From NCBI RefSeq assembly GCF_030272695.1, contig NZ_JARFYN010000021.1, forward strand, positions 1 to 64,000: 64,000 nt of DNA, written 5' to 3'. The DNA is from Martinezella calliandrae (GTDB taxonomy: Bacteria; Pseudomonadota; Alphaproteobacteria; Rhizobiales; Rhizobiaceae). Below, in pieces: positions 51,740 through 60,309 of this stretch; the stretch's first letter is position 1; every line of letters starts with the position of its first letter. Both the position numbers and the translations under genes were made by a program. The notes beneath the pieces are model-generated. The model was not told the DNA's origin and searched no databases. It was given only the letters and a program-made list of their open reading frames with translations.

Positions 51740-52786
51740 ATGGAACAGGGCATAAGAATCCGTCTCAAGCGCGCCGCAATTTCCGGCGGACTGGAAACCG
51801 CTGCAATTCTGAAAAGCCTCGGCCTGATGCGGGACGTCGCCGGCCTCGGCGCCATCTTTACCCTGCATCATGTCCGTCCTCCCTTGCGCCGAACCTTTGC
51901 CCCAAACGCACATCTGGAAATTTCGCCCGAATTCCTCGACCGCGTCATCAAAAGGCTGAAGCGGGACGGTTATGAATTCATTGCTATCGATGCGTTGCCG
52001 GAACGTATCGCAAATGATCGCAACAAGCCACCCTTTGCTATTTTCACACTTGATGACGGCAATCGGGATAATCTCGACCACGCACTGCCGGTCTTTTCCC
52101 GCCACAGCGCGCCCTTCACCGTCTTTGTCGCCCAGGGGCTGTCGGAGCGGACCCACAGCATATGGTGGGAGACCCTGGCCGACCTGCTCAATCGGCTGAA
52201 CCGCGTGACCTTTGATTTCGGCGGGGGTGCGGAGAGTTTCGACCTCGACAAAGCCAGCCAACGACAAGCCGTGTTTGCCCGATTCGCTGCCTACGTTCAT
52301 GGCCAAGAGGAGATGGAAGCCGTCGCGCGGATCGACGAGCTGGCTCGAAAGAACGGCCTCGAGCCACTCGATCTCGTGCGTGCATCCATCATGGACCGGG
52401 ATGAACTGAAGCAGCTTATCCGTCACCCCCTCGCCTCGCTTGGGGCACATACGGTCAGCCACCGGGCGCTCGCACGGCTGCCGGAGGCGGAAGCAGCGGC
52501 AGAGATGGCATTGTCTGCGGATTATATTGCCGACATCACCGGCCGGCGACCGGCTACGATCGCCTATCCCTACGGCACTGCCGATGCGGTCTCCCCCCGC
52601 GAAGCGAGGCTTGCGGCGGAACTCGGGTTTTCCGTCGGGGTGACGACCCGGCCTGGAACGATCGGAGCGGTAAATGCCGCCACGATCACGCATCTGCCGC
52701 GGCTGTCGCTGAACGGCCATTACCAGAAGGCGCGGTACGCCACAGCACTCGCGTCCGGCATTCCCATGCGGCTGATGGGACACTAA
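51740..52786 (+). CDS. Polysaccharide deacetylase (NodB-like)
   Basis: 348 residues from ATG 51740. The CE4 NodB domain is seen: FAIFTLDDGNRDN (motif 1, catalytic and metal Asp pair near 103-105), LGAHTVSHRALARL (motif 2, metal His residues), and IAYPYGTADAV (motif 3). No signal peptide is evident, so it is probably cytoplasmic and could modify a glycan precursor. Start is the first ATG; a TTG at 51719 is possible. Followed by a repeat element. Confidence 0.87.
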   Translation: MEQGIRIRLKRAAISGGLETAAILKSLGLMRDVAGLGAIFTLHHVRPPLRRTFAPNAHLEISPEFLDRVIKRLKRDGYEFIAIDALPERIANDRNKPPFAIFTLDDGNRDNLDHALPVFSRHSAPFTVFVAQGLSERTHSIWWETLADLLNRLNRVTFDFGGGAESFDLDKASQRQAVFARFAAYVHGQEEMEAVARIDELARKNGLEPLDLVRASIMDRDELKQLIRHPLASLGAHTVSHRALARLPEAEAAAEMALSADYIADITGRRPATIAYPYGTADAVSPREARLAAELGFSVGVTTRPGTIGAVNAATITHLPRLSLNGHYQKARYATALASGIPMRLMGH

Positions 52787-52895
52787 AGCGCATCGCGATC
52801 CCCGGGATTCGCCTCTTGCGCTTTAGGCTATTCATTTTGCGCATATCCTTATCGCAAAACCGCTGCGCACTTTTGGGCGACATACCGTAGGCGTC
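52787..52895. repeat. Rhizobial extragenic repeat element
   Basis: An inverted repeat CTAAAGCGC (about 52785-52793) / GCGCTTTAG (about 52818-52826) is followed by TTTGCGCATATCCTTATC, GCAAAACCGCTGCGCACTTTT and GGGCGACAT. This sequence block is widespread in Rhizobium, Agrobacterium and Sinorhizobium intergenic DNA. It lies between the deacetylase and pdxH convergent stops and may act as a transcription terminator or stabiliser. Confidence 0.7.
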
Positions 52896-52902
52896 GGCAT
52901 AG

Positions 52903-53523
52903 TTACGGATACATTCGCACCTTTTCCCAGGCACCTTCCGGCATGTCGCGGCGGAATTCGACACGGTCGTGCAGGCGGAACTGGCGATCATGCCAGAATT
53001 CGATCGACAACGGACGGATGCGGAAGCCGGACCAGTAGGGCGGGCGCGGAATATCGCCGATGGCGTAGCGGGCGGTATATTCGGCAACCGCCTTTTCCAG
53101 TGCAAAGCGGCCCTCGAGCGGGCGCGACTGTTTCGACGCCCATGCGCCGATGCGACTGCCGCGGGCGCGCGTCCTGAAATAATCGTCGGCTTCCTTGTCG
53201 CTCACCACTTCAACCAAGCCGCGCAGCCTGACCTGCCGGCGCAGCGATTTCCAGTGGAAGCACATGGCGGCTTTCTTTTGGGAAAGAATTTCTTGGCCTT
53301 TCTGGCTTTCGAAATTTGTATAGAATACGAATCCGTCGCTATCGAAACCTTTCAGAAGAACCATGCGGACATTTGGCAATCCATCCTTATCGACCGTTGC
53401 CAAGGCAACCGCATTCGGATCGTTCGGCTCTGTGGCTTCGGCCTCGCGCAGCCAGGTAGCAAAAAGCTTGAAGGGCTCGTTCTGTTCGGTGAAGTCACCG
53501 CTTGTTAACTCGTTTTCCGACAT
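52903..53523 (-). CDS. pdxH: Pyridoxamine 5'-phosphate oxidase
   Basis: 206 residues. The split-barrel FMN fold carries RMVLLKGFDSDGFVFYTNFES, SQKKAAMCFHWKSLRRQVRLRG, SRIGAWASKQS and the C-terminal GFRIRPLSIEFWHDRQFRLHDR. It oxidises pyridoxamine or pyridoxine phosphate to PLP. Monocistronic and divergent from the lipoprotein gene. Confidence 0.96.
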   Translation of the reverse strand: MSENELTSGDFTEQNEPFKLFATWLREAEATEPNDPNAVALATVDKDGLPNVRMVLLKGFDSDGFVFYTNFESQKGQEILSQKKAAMCFHWKSLRRQVRLRGLVEVVSDKEADDYFRTRARGSRIGAWASKQSRPLEGRFALEKAVAEYTARYAIGDIPRPPYWSGFRIRPLSIEFWHDRQFRLHDRVEFRRDMPEGAWEKVRMYP

Positions 53524-53586
53524 ATTAGCTCAAATTCTCCGCATTTCCTAAAAACCGCCAGCCCCAACACTGGCCAAGATACTCAG

Positions 53587-54045
53587 GTGGAAGTCATAGC
53601 AAAGTCGACCGTTCATACAAAGCGCAAGCTTGCAAAAGGCGCGACGATGGTGATTGCCATTTTCTCCCTTTTCTCCCTTGGCGGCTGCGTCGGCGGCGGC
53701 ATGGACACGCTGAGTTCAGCGAAGGTGGACCGCAGCGTTTCGACTGGCACCGTCCCGACCGCTCCTGTGACTGCCGACAGCGTCTCGGACGAGACTACCG
53801 TGCGCAATGCCGTGACTTCGGCAGATCTCAACAAGCTGAATGGACAGCCCGTGCCCTGGGCGAATGCCTCGACGGGAAGCGCCGGCGTCATCGACACCAT
53901 CGTTGAAAACAACACTTCGGGACAAGTTTGCCGTCAGTTCCGCACGACCCGCCACTCTTATGACGGTATCGCCAATTTCTTCGGCAAGACTTGCCTTCTC
54001 AGTGACGGCGAATGGCAATTGCTGAGCTTCCAACAGGCCGGCTGA
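53587..54045 (+). CDS. Surface-antigen-like lipoprotein (RT0821/Lpp0805 type)
   Basis: 152 residues from a GTG. A basic n-region (HTKRKLAKG) and a hydrophobic stretch lead to lipobox L-G-G-C with Cys34; the next residues are VGGG. The mature part ends in TSGQVCRQFRTTRHSYDGIANFFGKTCLLSDGEWQLL, which matches the C-terminal domain of 17 kDa-antigen-like proteins with a Cys pair. Location is probably the outer membrane. Function unknown. Confidence 0.75.
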   Translation: MEVIAKSTVHTKRKLAKGATMVIAIFSLFSLGGCVGGGMDTLSSAKVDRSVSTGTVPTAPVTADSVSDETTVRNAVTSADLNKLNGQPVPWANASTGSAGVIDTIVENNTSGQVCRQFRTTRHSYDGIANFFGKTCLLSDGEWQLLSFQQAG

Positions 54046-54060
54046 TCGCCGCCCCATTTC

Positions 54061-55584
54061 TTATCTCAGCGTCGAAAGCGGCCCAATAAGCGTACCCGCC
54101 GCAATGCCATCCGCAAGCGCGTAGATATCGTTACTGGGAGAACGGTCAACCTCAAGCGGCGGGACGATCGAGCGGACTGCAGCAAAAAGAGCCTTTGTCC
54201 CCTCACCCAACTCCATCGCACCGCGCAGATCGATGGCGCGAGCTGCCACGATCAGCTCGATGGCGGTCAGATATCGAAGCTTCTCCATCAGCCGTCCGGT
54301 CTTGTCGACCACCGACATGGCGAGCGAGGCATAATCCTCGACACGATCGGCGACCGGCGTCACTGCAAAAGGCATGGGCATCGCCAGGTGGCCGATCTCC
54401 GCGGTCAGCGCTGCGACGGTCTTTTGCAGCGCGCCAAAGCCGTTGGCGCCGGCACTGTCCGGGGCAAGAAAACGCGGCAAATCCGAGAAGCCCGGCGACA
54501 GAAGCTTCATGATCCGCTCAGCCGTCATGGCGGCCAGACGCGCGAGCGCCAGCGTCAAGGTGTCGAAGGCCAGGACCATATGGGTCGGATCGAAATTGCC
54601 GGTCGGCAATACGACGTCTTCGGCGGCAAGGACCGATGGATTGTCATCGCCCGAGCGCAGCTCCAGCTCGGTAGCGGCCCATGCTCCTCTCAACGCGTGT
54701 AACGCGGCGCCGGAGACCGATGGCACGCAGCGGAGGCTGAGCGGGTCCTGAAGACGCCGGGCGGCACCCGGTTTTGTAAGATCGCCCCCTTCAAGAAGCG
54801 ATCGGATCGCGGCTGCGACATCGCCCTGGCCGGGGCCGGGCCGCAAGCGGCTCGCCAAGGGATCGAGTGGATCAAGGCAGGCGCGAAAACCTTCATAGGA
54901 CAGCGCGACTGCGCCGATATGCGCAGCGAAAACGCGTCTGGTGTCCTGCAGCAGCAGGCAGCCGAGACCGACGGACGCGGCGTTGGAAGAGATCAGCGAC
55001 AGTCCATCCTTGATGCCGAAGGGCGGCTGCACGAGACCGGCAGCCGCCAATGCGTCGGCGCCGGAGACCTCGCGGCCATCCGCGAGGATGGCTGTGCCTT
55101 CGCCCACCAATACCAAGGCAACATGGGCGAGCGGCGGAAGATCCGCCTCGCCGATCGAGCCGGTCATCGGCACCTTTGGATAAACGGCGCGATTGAGCAT
55201 GCCAACAAGCGCTTGCGCCATCTCAGGCGACACACCTGAATAGCCGAGGCAGAAGCGGGCAAGACGCGCCGCCATCATCGCCCGGACCTCGTCCGTTTCG
55301 GCAAAACGCCCGACGCCGACGGCGCGGGGGCGCGGAATGCGGTGTTGTCCGGAATCATTCGTGAGATCGAGGCGGGTGTCCACCGCAGCGCCCAAGCCGG
55401 TGCTCACTCCATAGATCGCCTTGCCCTCGCCGGCATGGCGGACGAGACAGGCGTAGGCGGCCTCGATGCCGGCGATCGCATCGGCACCGATCGTGACCTC
55501 AGCGCCATCGCGAGCGACGGCGCAGATGGCATCAATATCCGCGCCCAACGCATCAAAGATTACGCTTTTAACGCCCACATCCAT
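54061..55584 (-). CDS. HAL/PAL-family ammonia-lyase homologue lacking the MIO motif
   Basis: 507 residues with the full histidine/phenylalanine ammonia-lyase fold: YGVSTGLGAAVDTRL (Tyr58), GSIGEADLPPLAH at 142-154, KDGLSLISSNAA at 192-203, QDPLSLRC at 279-286, and TAIELIVAARAIDLR near the end. Active members have A-S-G (forming MIO) in GSVGASGDLAPL; here the stretch is one residue shorter and reads G-E-A-D. The usual active-site Asn (NGTQ) is Ser and the usual Tyr of QDPYSLRC is Leu. A classical lyase reaction is therefore unlikely. It follows the OCD-like gene by 29 bases. Confidence 0.85.
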   Translation of the reverse strand: MDVGVKSVIFDALGADIDAICAVARDGAEVTIGADAIAGIEAAYACLVRHAGEGKAIYGVSTGLGAAVDTRLDLTNDSGQHRIPRPRAVGVGRFAETDEVRAMMAARLARFCLGYSGVSPEMAQALVGMLNRAVYPKVPMTGSIGEADLPPLAHVALVLVGEGTAILADGREVSGADALAAAGLVQPPFGIKDGLSLISSNAASVGLGCLLLQDTRRVFAAHIGAVALSYEGFRACLDPLDPLASRLRPGPGQGDVAAAIRSLLEGGDLTKPGAARRLQDPLSLRCVPSVSGAALHALRGAWAATELELRSGDDNPSVLAAEDVVLPTGNFDPTHMVLAFDTLTLALARLAAMTAERIMKLLSPGFSDLPRFLAPDSAGANGFGALQKTVAALTAEIGHLAMPMPFAVTPVADRVEDYASLAMSVVDKTGRLMEKLRYLTAIELIVAARAIDLRGAMELGEGTKALFAAVRSIVPPLEVDRSPSNDIYALADGIAAGTLIGPLSTLR

Positions 55585-55613
55585 CCGTCTGTCCGTTTCT
55601 CAAACCGTCCGAT

Positions 55614-56618
55614 TCAGGCGAATCGCAGGCGCTGGCCGATGTTCATCCGCTTCGCCTTGTCGACCATGGCCGCACCCAACGCAACATCTGTCGTGCTGAG
55701 GCCGCGATGCCAAAAGAGGATAGTCTCCTCTTCGCTCTCGCGGCCGGGCCGTGCACCGCAGACGATCTGACCGATTTCGGCATGCAGCGTCTCCGCCGTC
55801 ACCTTGCCTTCGTCGACGTGCCGGCGCAATGCGCCATACAGACGCCCGGGACCGCACTGGCCCCAATCGTCGACGACGACCTTGTCCATGATATCGGTCA
55901 GGTCGAATTCCAGCGCGCTCATCGTCCCATAGGGAACGACGAAGGCACCCTTCTTAACCCAGCTCGTCTTGAAGAGCGGCGTCGGTTCCGGCAGGCGGCT
56001 GGCCTCGACCATGATGTCGGCGCCTTTCAGACAGTCTTCCCAGTTATCTGTGACGGTGATCTTCTTGCCGAGGTCGTTTTCCAGCCGCGCAGCAAACGCG
56101 TCGCGGCTTTCGGGGCGGCGGGAATGGACGCGGATTTCCTCGAAATCGAAGAGATGGTCGAGCAGGCGGACATTCCAATAGGCAGTGCCGCGAGCCCCGA
56201 TATGGCCGAGCACCTTGCTGTCCTTGCTGGCGAGATGGCGCGCGCCGATGGCGGTGACGGCGCCTGTGCGCATATCGGTGATGGCGGTGGCATCTACGAT
56301 CGCCTTCGGCATGCCGGTGCGCGGATCGAAAAGGTTGAGCACGGCCATTTCGGAAGGAAGGCCCTGCTTGTAGTTATCAACGAAATCGCCGACCACTTTG
56401 ACACCGGCATAATCCAGCGGCTTTACATAGCCGCGCAGAACATTGAAATGCCCCTTGTCGGAGCTTTCGGGCACGAGATGCACGCGCGGCTCGATCACCG
56501 TTTCGCCGCGTCCCTGGGCATCCAACGCCTTGCTGACGGCATCGAGGATTTCGTCATTGGTCAACGCCAGCTCCTTGGCATCGATGGCGTTCAGATAGTC
56601 AATCCAAATTTCCTGCAT
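55614..56618 (-). CDS. Ornithine cyclodeaminase / mu-crystallin family protein
   Basis: 334 residues from ATG 56618 (GAGG upstream; another ATG at 56663 lacks a site). The Rossmann domain has GHIGARGTAYWNVRLL, a variant of the GxGxxA motif, then VHSRRPESRDAF. The substrate Arg is in DMRTGAVTAIGARHLA, and the catalytic Asp in VVVDDWGQCG. The family reduces imines or deaminates ornithine using NAD. Its partner is the MIO-less lyase homologue; the two form an operon of unknown pathway. Confidence 0.85.
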   Translation of the reverse strand: MQEIWIDYLNAIDAKELALTNDEILDAVSKALDAQGRGETVIEPRVHLVPESSDKGHFNVLRGYVKPLDYAGVKVVGDFVDNYKQGLPSEMAVLNLFDPRTGMPKAIVDATAITDMRTGAVTAIGARHLASKDSKVLGHIGARGTAYWNVRLLDHLFDFEEIRVHSRRPESRDAFAARLENDLGKKITVTDNWEDCLKGADIMVEASRLPEPTPLFKTSWVKKGAFVVPYGTMSALEFDLTDIMDKVVVDDWGQCGPGRLYGALRRHVDEGKVTAETLHAEIGQIVCGARPGRESEEETILFWHRGLSTTDVALGAAMVDKAKRMNIGQRLRFA

Positions 56619-56972
56619 GGAATGCCGAGCCTCTTCCGCTTGTCGCTGCGTTCGTGTCATCATGAAACGATTTGTCTATACTTATTGTCAAGATGAATCC
56701 TGCTTGGAACCGCGCCGCCAGCCGTAGGCCGGGCCGGCGCCCACCCAATATTTCGCACCAAAGCTTAGCGAACGGCTAACCATTGCGGCAGATCGGGCAG
56801 ACACGGCGAGCCGGCGTAACAACTGGTTAGCACCTGCTCCCCCAGGATCACCCCATATGCGCGTCAATCATTCTTGCTTCCAGCAAGGATGCGGCGCGAT
56901 CCATGTCTTGTTTCATTCTTTTGGGGTGCCACAACGAGGCCGGGCACGCCCATCAAAACGGTGGTTATAACG
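56619..56972. other. Divergent intergenic region before J-protein gene
   Basis: About 350 bases. On the minus strand TTGACA (complement at 56686-56691) is a perfect -35-like hexamer for the OCD-lyase operon, but no matching -10 is clear. TTGTCTATAC and its neighbour are half-sites reminiscent of GntR-type operators. An inverted pair GCTAACC (56775-56781) / GGTTAGC (56825-56831) is 43 bases apart. No gene was recognised. Confidence 0.4.
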
Positions 56973-58151
56973 ATGCGCGATCCTTATAAGGTGCTTGGCG
57001 TAAAGAGGGATGCTGGGGCAGACGAAATCAAGGCGGCGTGGCGCAACCTCGCCAAAGCCGTGCATCCAGACCATAACATCGGCGATCCCACGGCAACCGA
57101 GCGGTTTGCCGAAATCGGCCGTGCCTATGAGACGCTGAAGGACCCGCAGAAGCGCAGCCGCTACGACCAGGTGGCTCGCATGGCCGAAGCAAGTGGTCAA
57201 AGCAAAGAACAGACCATCATGCAGCAGCGCCAGGCGGCTCGCGAAGCGGCTGAGCGTTCCAAGGCCGCGCGCGCCAACGCGGAAAAAATACTGGAAGAGC
57301 TCGCCCGCGCCAATGCCCAGAAGGCGCAGAAGGCTGCGTCGGCCGCCAACCCGCAGGCAGCTACTGGTGCCACCGCATCCGAGTCACCCGAGGATATGGT
57401 CGAGCGCATATTCGGCGCCAAGGCCGCCGCCCGCCCGACACCAAACCCGGCCGCGACCGAAGCCGGCGCCGGAGAGGCAGGCAAGCAGCAAGAGCCAAAT
57501 GGCGTCGAGGCCGGCGAAACCTTCGCCGACGAGGAGCAGCTTGCAACCGGGACCGGCCCGAGCGCCTTCCGCTCGCGCTTCGGCATCCTCGGCTCGCTCG
57601 TACGCCGCATCACCGGCAGCACTACGCAGGATAAGGCGCCGGAAAAGACACCGGAGATCGCGGCCGAAGCGACTGTCACCCTAGACGATATGCTTAAGGG
57701 GCATTGGATCACTGTTCCGCTCTCCGACGGACGGGAGGCTCGCTTCCAAGCGACGACGGATATCAGCAATGGTCAGGTCGTGCATCTGAAGGGCCAGGGG
57801 CTGAAACTGCAGGGCATGCAGCGTGGCGATGTCGCGATCACTATTCACCTCTCCACCGACAGCCGTTTCACCCTTGATGGCTTCGACGTCCGCACGACGC
57901 ATCCCGTGACCATTGAAAATGCGGTGCTCGGCTATGAGACAACCGTCGAGGGATTAAACGGTCCGGTCAAGCTTACTGTCCCCGCGTGGTCCGGTTCGGA
58001 TCAGGTCATCCGAATCTCCGGCGAAGGATTACCTAACGGACATGGCGGGAAGGGCGATCTCGTGGTGGAATTGCGCTTGATGCTGTGGGAAAAACCGGAT
58101 GATAAAGTTACCGATTTGATGCGCAGCATGCGCGAGGGCTTTTTTCTGTGA
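56973..58151 (+). CDS. DnaJ-class co-chaperone (CbpA-like)
   Basis: 392 residues from the ATG of MRDPYKVLGVKRDAG. The J domain (1-70) has the HPD motif in AKAVHPDHNIGD. An Ala/Lys/Glu-rich helical linker (about 75-220) follows, then a J-protein C-terminal beta-sandwich pair (ATVTLDDMLKGHWITVPLSDGREARF and GDVAITIHLSTDSRFTLDGFDV). The zinc-finger domain of DnaJ is absent, so it is a type II J protein like CbpA. It recruits client proteins to DnaK. No dnaK is nearby. Confidence 0.88.
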   Translation: MRDPYKVLGVKRDAGADEIKAAWRNLAKAVHPDHNIGDPTATERFAEIGRAYETLKDPQKRSRYDQVARMAEASGQSKEQTIMQQRQAAREAAERSKAARANAEKILEELARANAQKAQKAASAANPQAATGATASESPEDMVERIFGAKAAARPTPNPAATEAGAGEAGKQQEPNGVEAGETFADEEQLATGTGPSAFRSRFGILGSLVRRITGSTTQDKAPEKTPEIAAEATVTLDDMLKGHWITVPLSDGREARFQATTDISNGQVVHLKGQGLKLQGMQRGDVAITIHLSTDSRFTLDGFDVRTTHPVTIENAVLGYETTVEGLNGPVKLTVPAWSGSDQVIRISGEGLPNGHGGKGDLVVELRLMLWEKPDDKVTDLMRSMREGFFL

Positions 58152-58272
58152 AATTTCAGTGACAACCGCACCCTTTGTTACGATCCCTAACAGTTGATGA
58201 TCTTTCCGATGCTTGAACCGGGGATCGGCCTATGCCATAGGCAGGATCATTCGAAGTTCAAGGGAGCAGAAT

Positions 58273-59091
58273 ATGGCTCAAGCCACTGGCCTCATGGCAG
58301 GCAAGCGCGGCGTCATCCTCGGCGTTGCAAACAACCGTTCCATAGCGTGGGGTATTGCCAAGGCCTGTTCGGAAGCCGGTGCCGAAATCGCGTTGACGTG
58401 GCAGGGCGACGCCTTAAAGAAGCGCGTCGAACCGCTCGCCCAGGAACTTGGCGCCTTCATGGCGGGCCATTGCGATGTTACCGAACCCGCGACGATCGAC
58501 GCCGTCATCGACACGTTGGAAGCGAAATGGGGCAAGATCGATTTCGTCGTACATGCCATCGCCTTCTCCGACAAGGATGAGCTGACCGGCCGTTACGTCG
58601 ACACCAGCCGCGATAATTTCGCCCGCACGATGGACATCTCTGTCTATTCGCTGATCGCCGTTGCCCAGCGCGCCGAGCGCATCATGAACGACGGTGGCTC
58701 GATGATTACGCTGACCTATTATGGCGCAGAAAAGGTCATGCCGAATTACAATGTCATGGGCGTCGCCAAGGCCGCGCTCGAAGCGAGCGTGCGCTACCTC
58801 GCCGTCGACCTCGGCGGTCGCGGCATTCGTGTCAATGCGATCTCAGCTGGCCCGATCAAGACTCTCGCTGCCGCTGGCATCGGCGACTTCCGCTACATCC
58901 TGAAATGGAACGAATATAACGCGCCGCTGAAGCGCACCGTTTCGATCGACGAGGTCGGCAACTCTGCGCTTTATCTTCTCTCCGATCTTTCCACCGCCGT
59001 TACCGGCGAAGTGCACCATGTCGATTCTGGCTACCACGCCATCGGCATGAAGGCCGTCGACGCGCCCGACATCGCCGTTGTCAAGGACTGA
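58273..59091 (+). CDS. fabI: Enoyl-[acyl-carrier-protein] reductase (NADH)
   Basis: 272 residues from ATG, preceded by AGGGAGCAGA. The divergent SDR fold has GVANNRSIAWGIAKA for NAD, AIAFSDKDELTGRYVDTS, and the Y-x6-K catalytic pair in LTYYGAEKVMPNYNVMGVAKAALE. It reduces trans-2-enoyl-ACP in fatty acid elongation. An 18-base gap separates it from the histidine-phosphatase gene, so they are likely co-transcribed. Confidence 0.95.
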   Translation: MAQATGLMAGKRGVILGVANNRSIAWGIAKACSEAGAEIALTWQGDALKKRVEPLAQELGAFMAGHCDVTEPATIDAVIDTLEAKWGKIDFVVHAIAFSDKDELTGRYVDTSRDNFARTMDISVYSLIAVAQRAERIMNDGGSMITLTYYGAEKVMPNYNVMGVAKAALEASVRYLAVDLGGRGIRVNAISAGPIKTLAAAGIGDFRYILKWNEYNAPLKRTVSIDEVGNSALYLLSDLSTAVTGEVHHVDSGYHAIGMKAVDAPDIAVVKD

Positions 59092-59109
59092 TCAACAGGA
59101 AATCTGACC

Positions 59110-59706
59110 GTGCCGCCCATCATCTATGTGATACGCCACGGTCAGACGGACTGGAATGCCGAGCGCCGGCTGCAGGGGCAAAAGGACATCGATCTCAATG
59201 TCATCGGCCGCGCGCAGGCGCGGCAGAATGGTGTTGAACTCGGCGAAATCCTCGCTTTCGAAAACCAGCCTTTCGATTTCGTCGCAAGCCCGCTGAGGCG
59301 AACGCGCGAGACCATGGAGATCGTACGCGAAGCCATGGGACTGGCGCCAAAGGACTACCATACCGACGAACGGCTGGTCGAAGTCTCCTTCGGCGCCTGG
59401 GAAGGCTTTACCATCAAGGAATTGAAGGCGACCGAGGCCGAACGCCTCGCCGAGCGCAATGCCGGCAAATGGGATTTCATCCCTCCAGGCGAAGATGCGG
59501 AGAGTTATGAAATACTCTCCTGGCGCGTCGGCTCGTGGCTGACTTCGGTTGATCGGCCGACCGTCTGCGTCACCCATGGCGGCGTGATCCGCTCGCTGTT
59601 CCGGCTGATCGGCGATGTCTCGAAGGAAGATGCTGCCGAAGCGGAAATCCCGCAGGACCGGATCTTGAAGATCGATCCTCAGCAGAGAATCATCGGCTGG
59701 GTATAA
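59110..59706 (+). CDS. Histidine phosphatase (phosphoglycerate-mutase fold)
   Basis: 198 residues starting at GTG. The phosphohistidine motif RHGQTDWN (His10) is at the N-terminus, with ASPLRRTRET, Glu in EVSFGAWEG and a second His in VCVTHGGVIRS. The pattern is that of small cofactor-independent phosphatases; substrate unknown. It follows fabI by 18 bases and is convergent with the DUF1344 gene. Confidence 0.92.
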   Translation: MPPIIYVIRHGQTDWNAERRLQGQKDIDLNVIGRAQARQNGVELGEILAFENQPFDFVASPLRRTRETMEIVREAMGLAPKDYHTDERLVEVSFGAWEGFTIKELKATEAERLAERNAGKWDFIPPGEDAESYEILSWRVGSWLTSVDRPTVCVTHGGVIRSLFRLIGDVSKEDAAEAEIPQDRILKIDPQQRIIGWV

Positions 59707-59737
59707 GAACGCGCCAGTCTGCAACGGCGTCCAATTC

Positions 59738-59998
59738 TCACTGCACGATGTCGAGATCGTTGATGACGCGCTTACCGTCGATTTCGGTATAGAAGACGAC
59801 GACTTTAACGCCGGCCTTCAGGCCGGTGAAATCGAAATCTTGGGGCGCCTGATAGCTCTTGCCATCATCCAGCGTGATGCTGAAATTCTTCTCATCGACC
59901 TTCTTGATTGTGGCCTCGACGTCTGCGCTTTCGGCAAAACCGGCGACGGGGGCAAGAAGACTTGCCGTGGCCAGCAGCGTCGCAACAAAGAAGCGCAT
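59738..59998 (-). CDS. DUF1344 periplasmic protein
   Basis: 86 residues. A signal peptide ends GFA-E near 22. The mature part is a small beta-barrel-like domain (ATIKKVDEKNFSITLDDGKSYQAP) matching DUF1344, common in Rhizobiales. Function unknown; in Brucella and Rhizobium these are abundant envelope proteins. Confidence 0.85.
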   Translation of the reverse strand: MRFFVATLLATASLLAPVAGFAESADVEATIKKVDEKNFSITLDDGKSYQAPQDFDFTGLKAGVKVVVFYTEIDGKRVINDLDIVQ

Positions 59999-60309
59999 CG
60001 TCGGTACCCTCTTGATTTTATTTCGGTGCTAATTCTTGACTGTGTACAGATAGCGCTTTGAATATGGCGGAAATTGCCCGCAACAATGGCGGTCGATGCC
60101 CAATTGATGAATGTATTTTCACAATCCACAGCATGCGTTAATCTTCGTTTACCATGTCAGGTGCAAAGCGAATTCCGGCGCTGCCGGCGCCTGCGCGTTC
60201 ACCGCTGAAAGAAAGATTTGCCTCGGCGGCTTTTTGGCCTATGAGTGTGCCGCAATTCCACGAGATAAAGGCGCGGCCGCCGCCGGGCCGCAGCAATCCG
60301 GTCGCTTCC

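Noticed and set aside
53523..53586. Additional small gene between pdxH and the lipoprotein gene
   Set aside because: The interval is 63 bases and serves as divergent promoter DNA; no ORF with a ribosome site.
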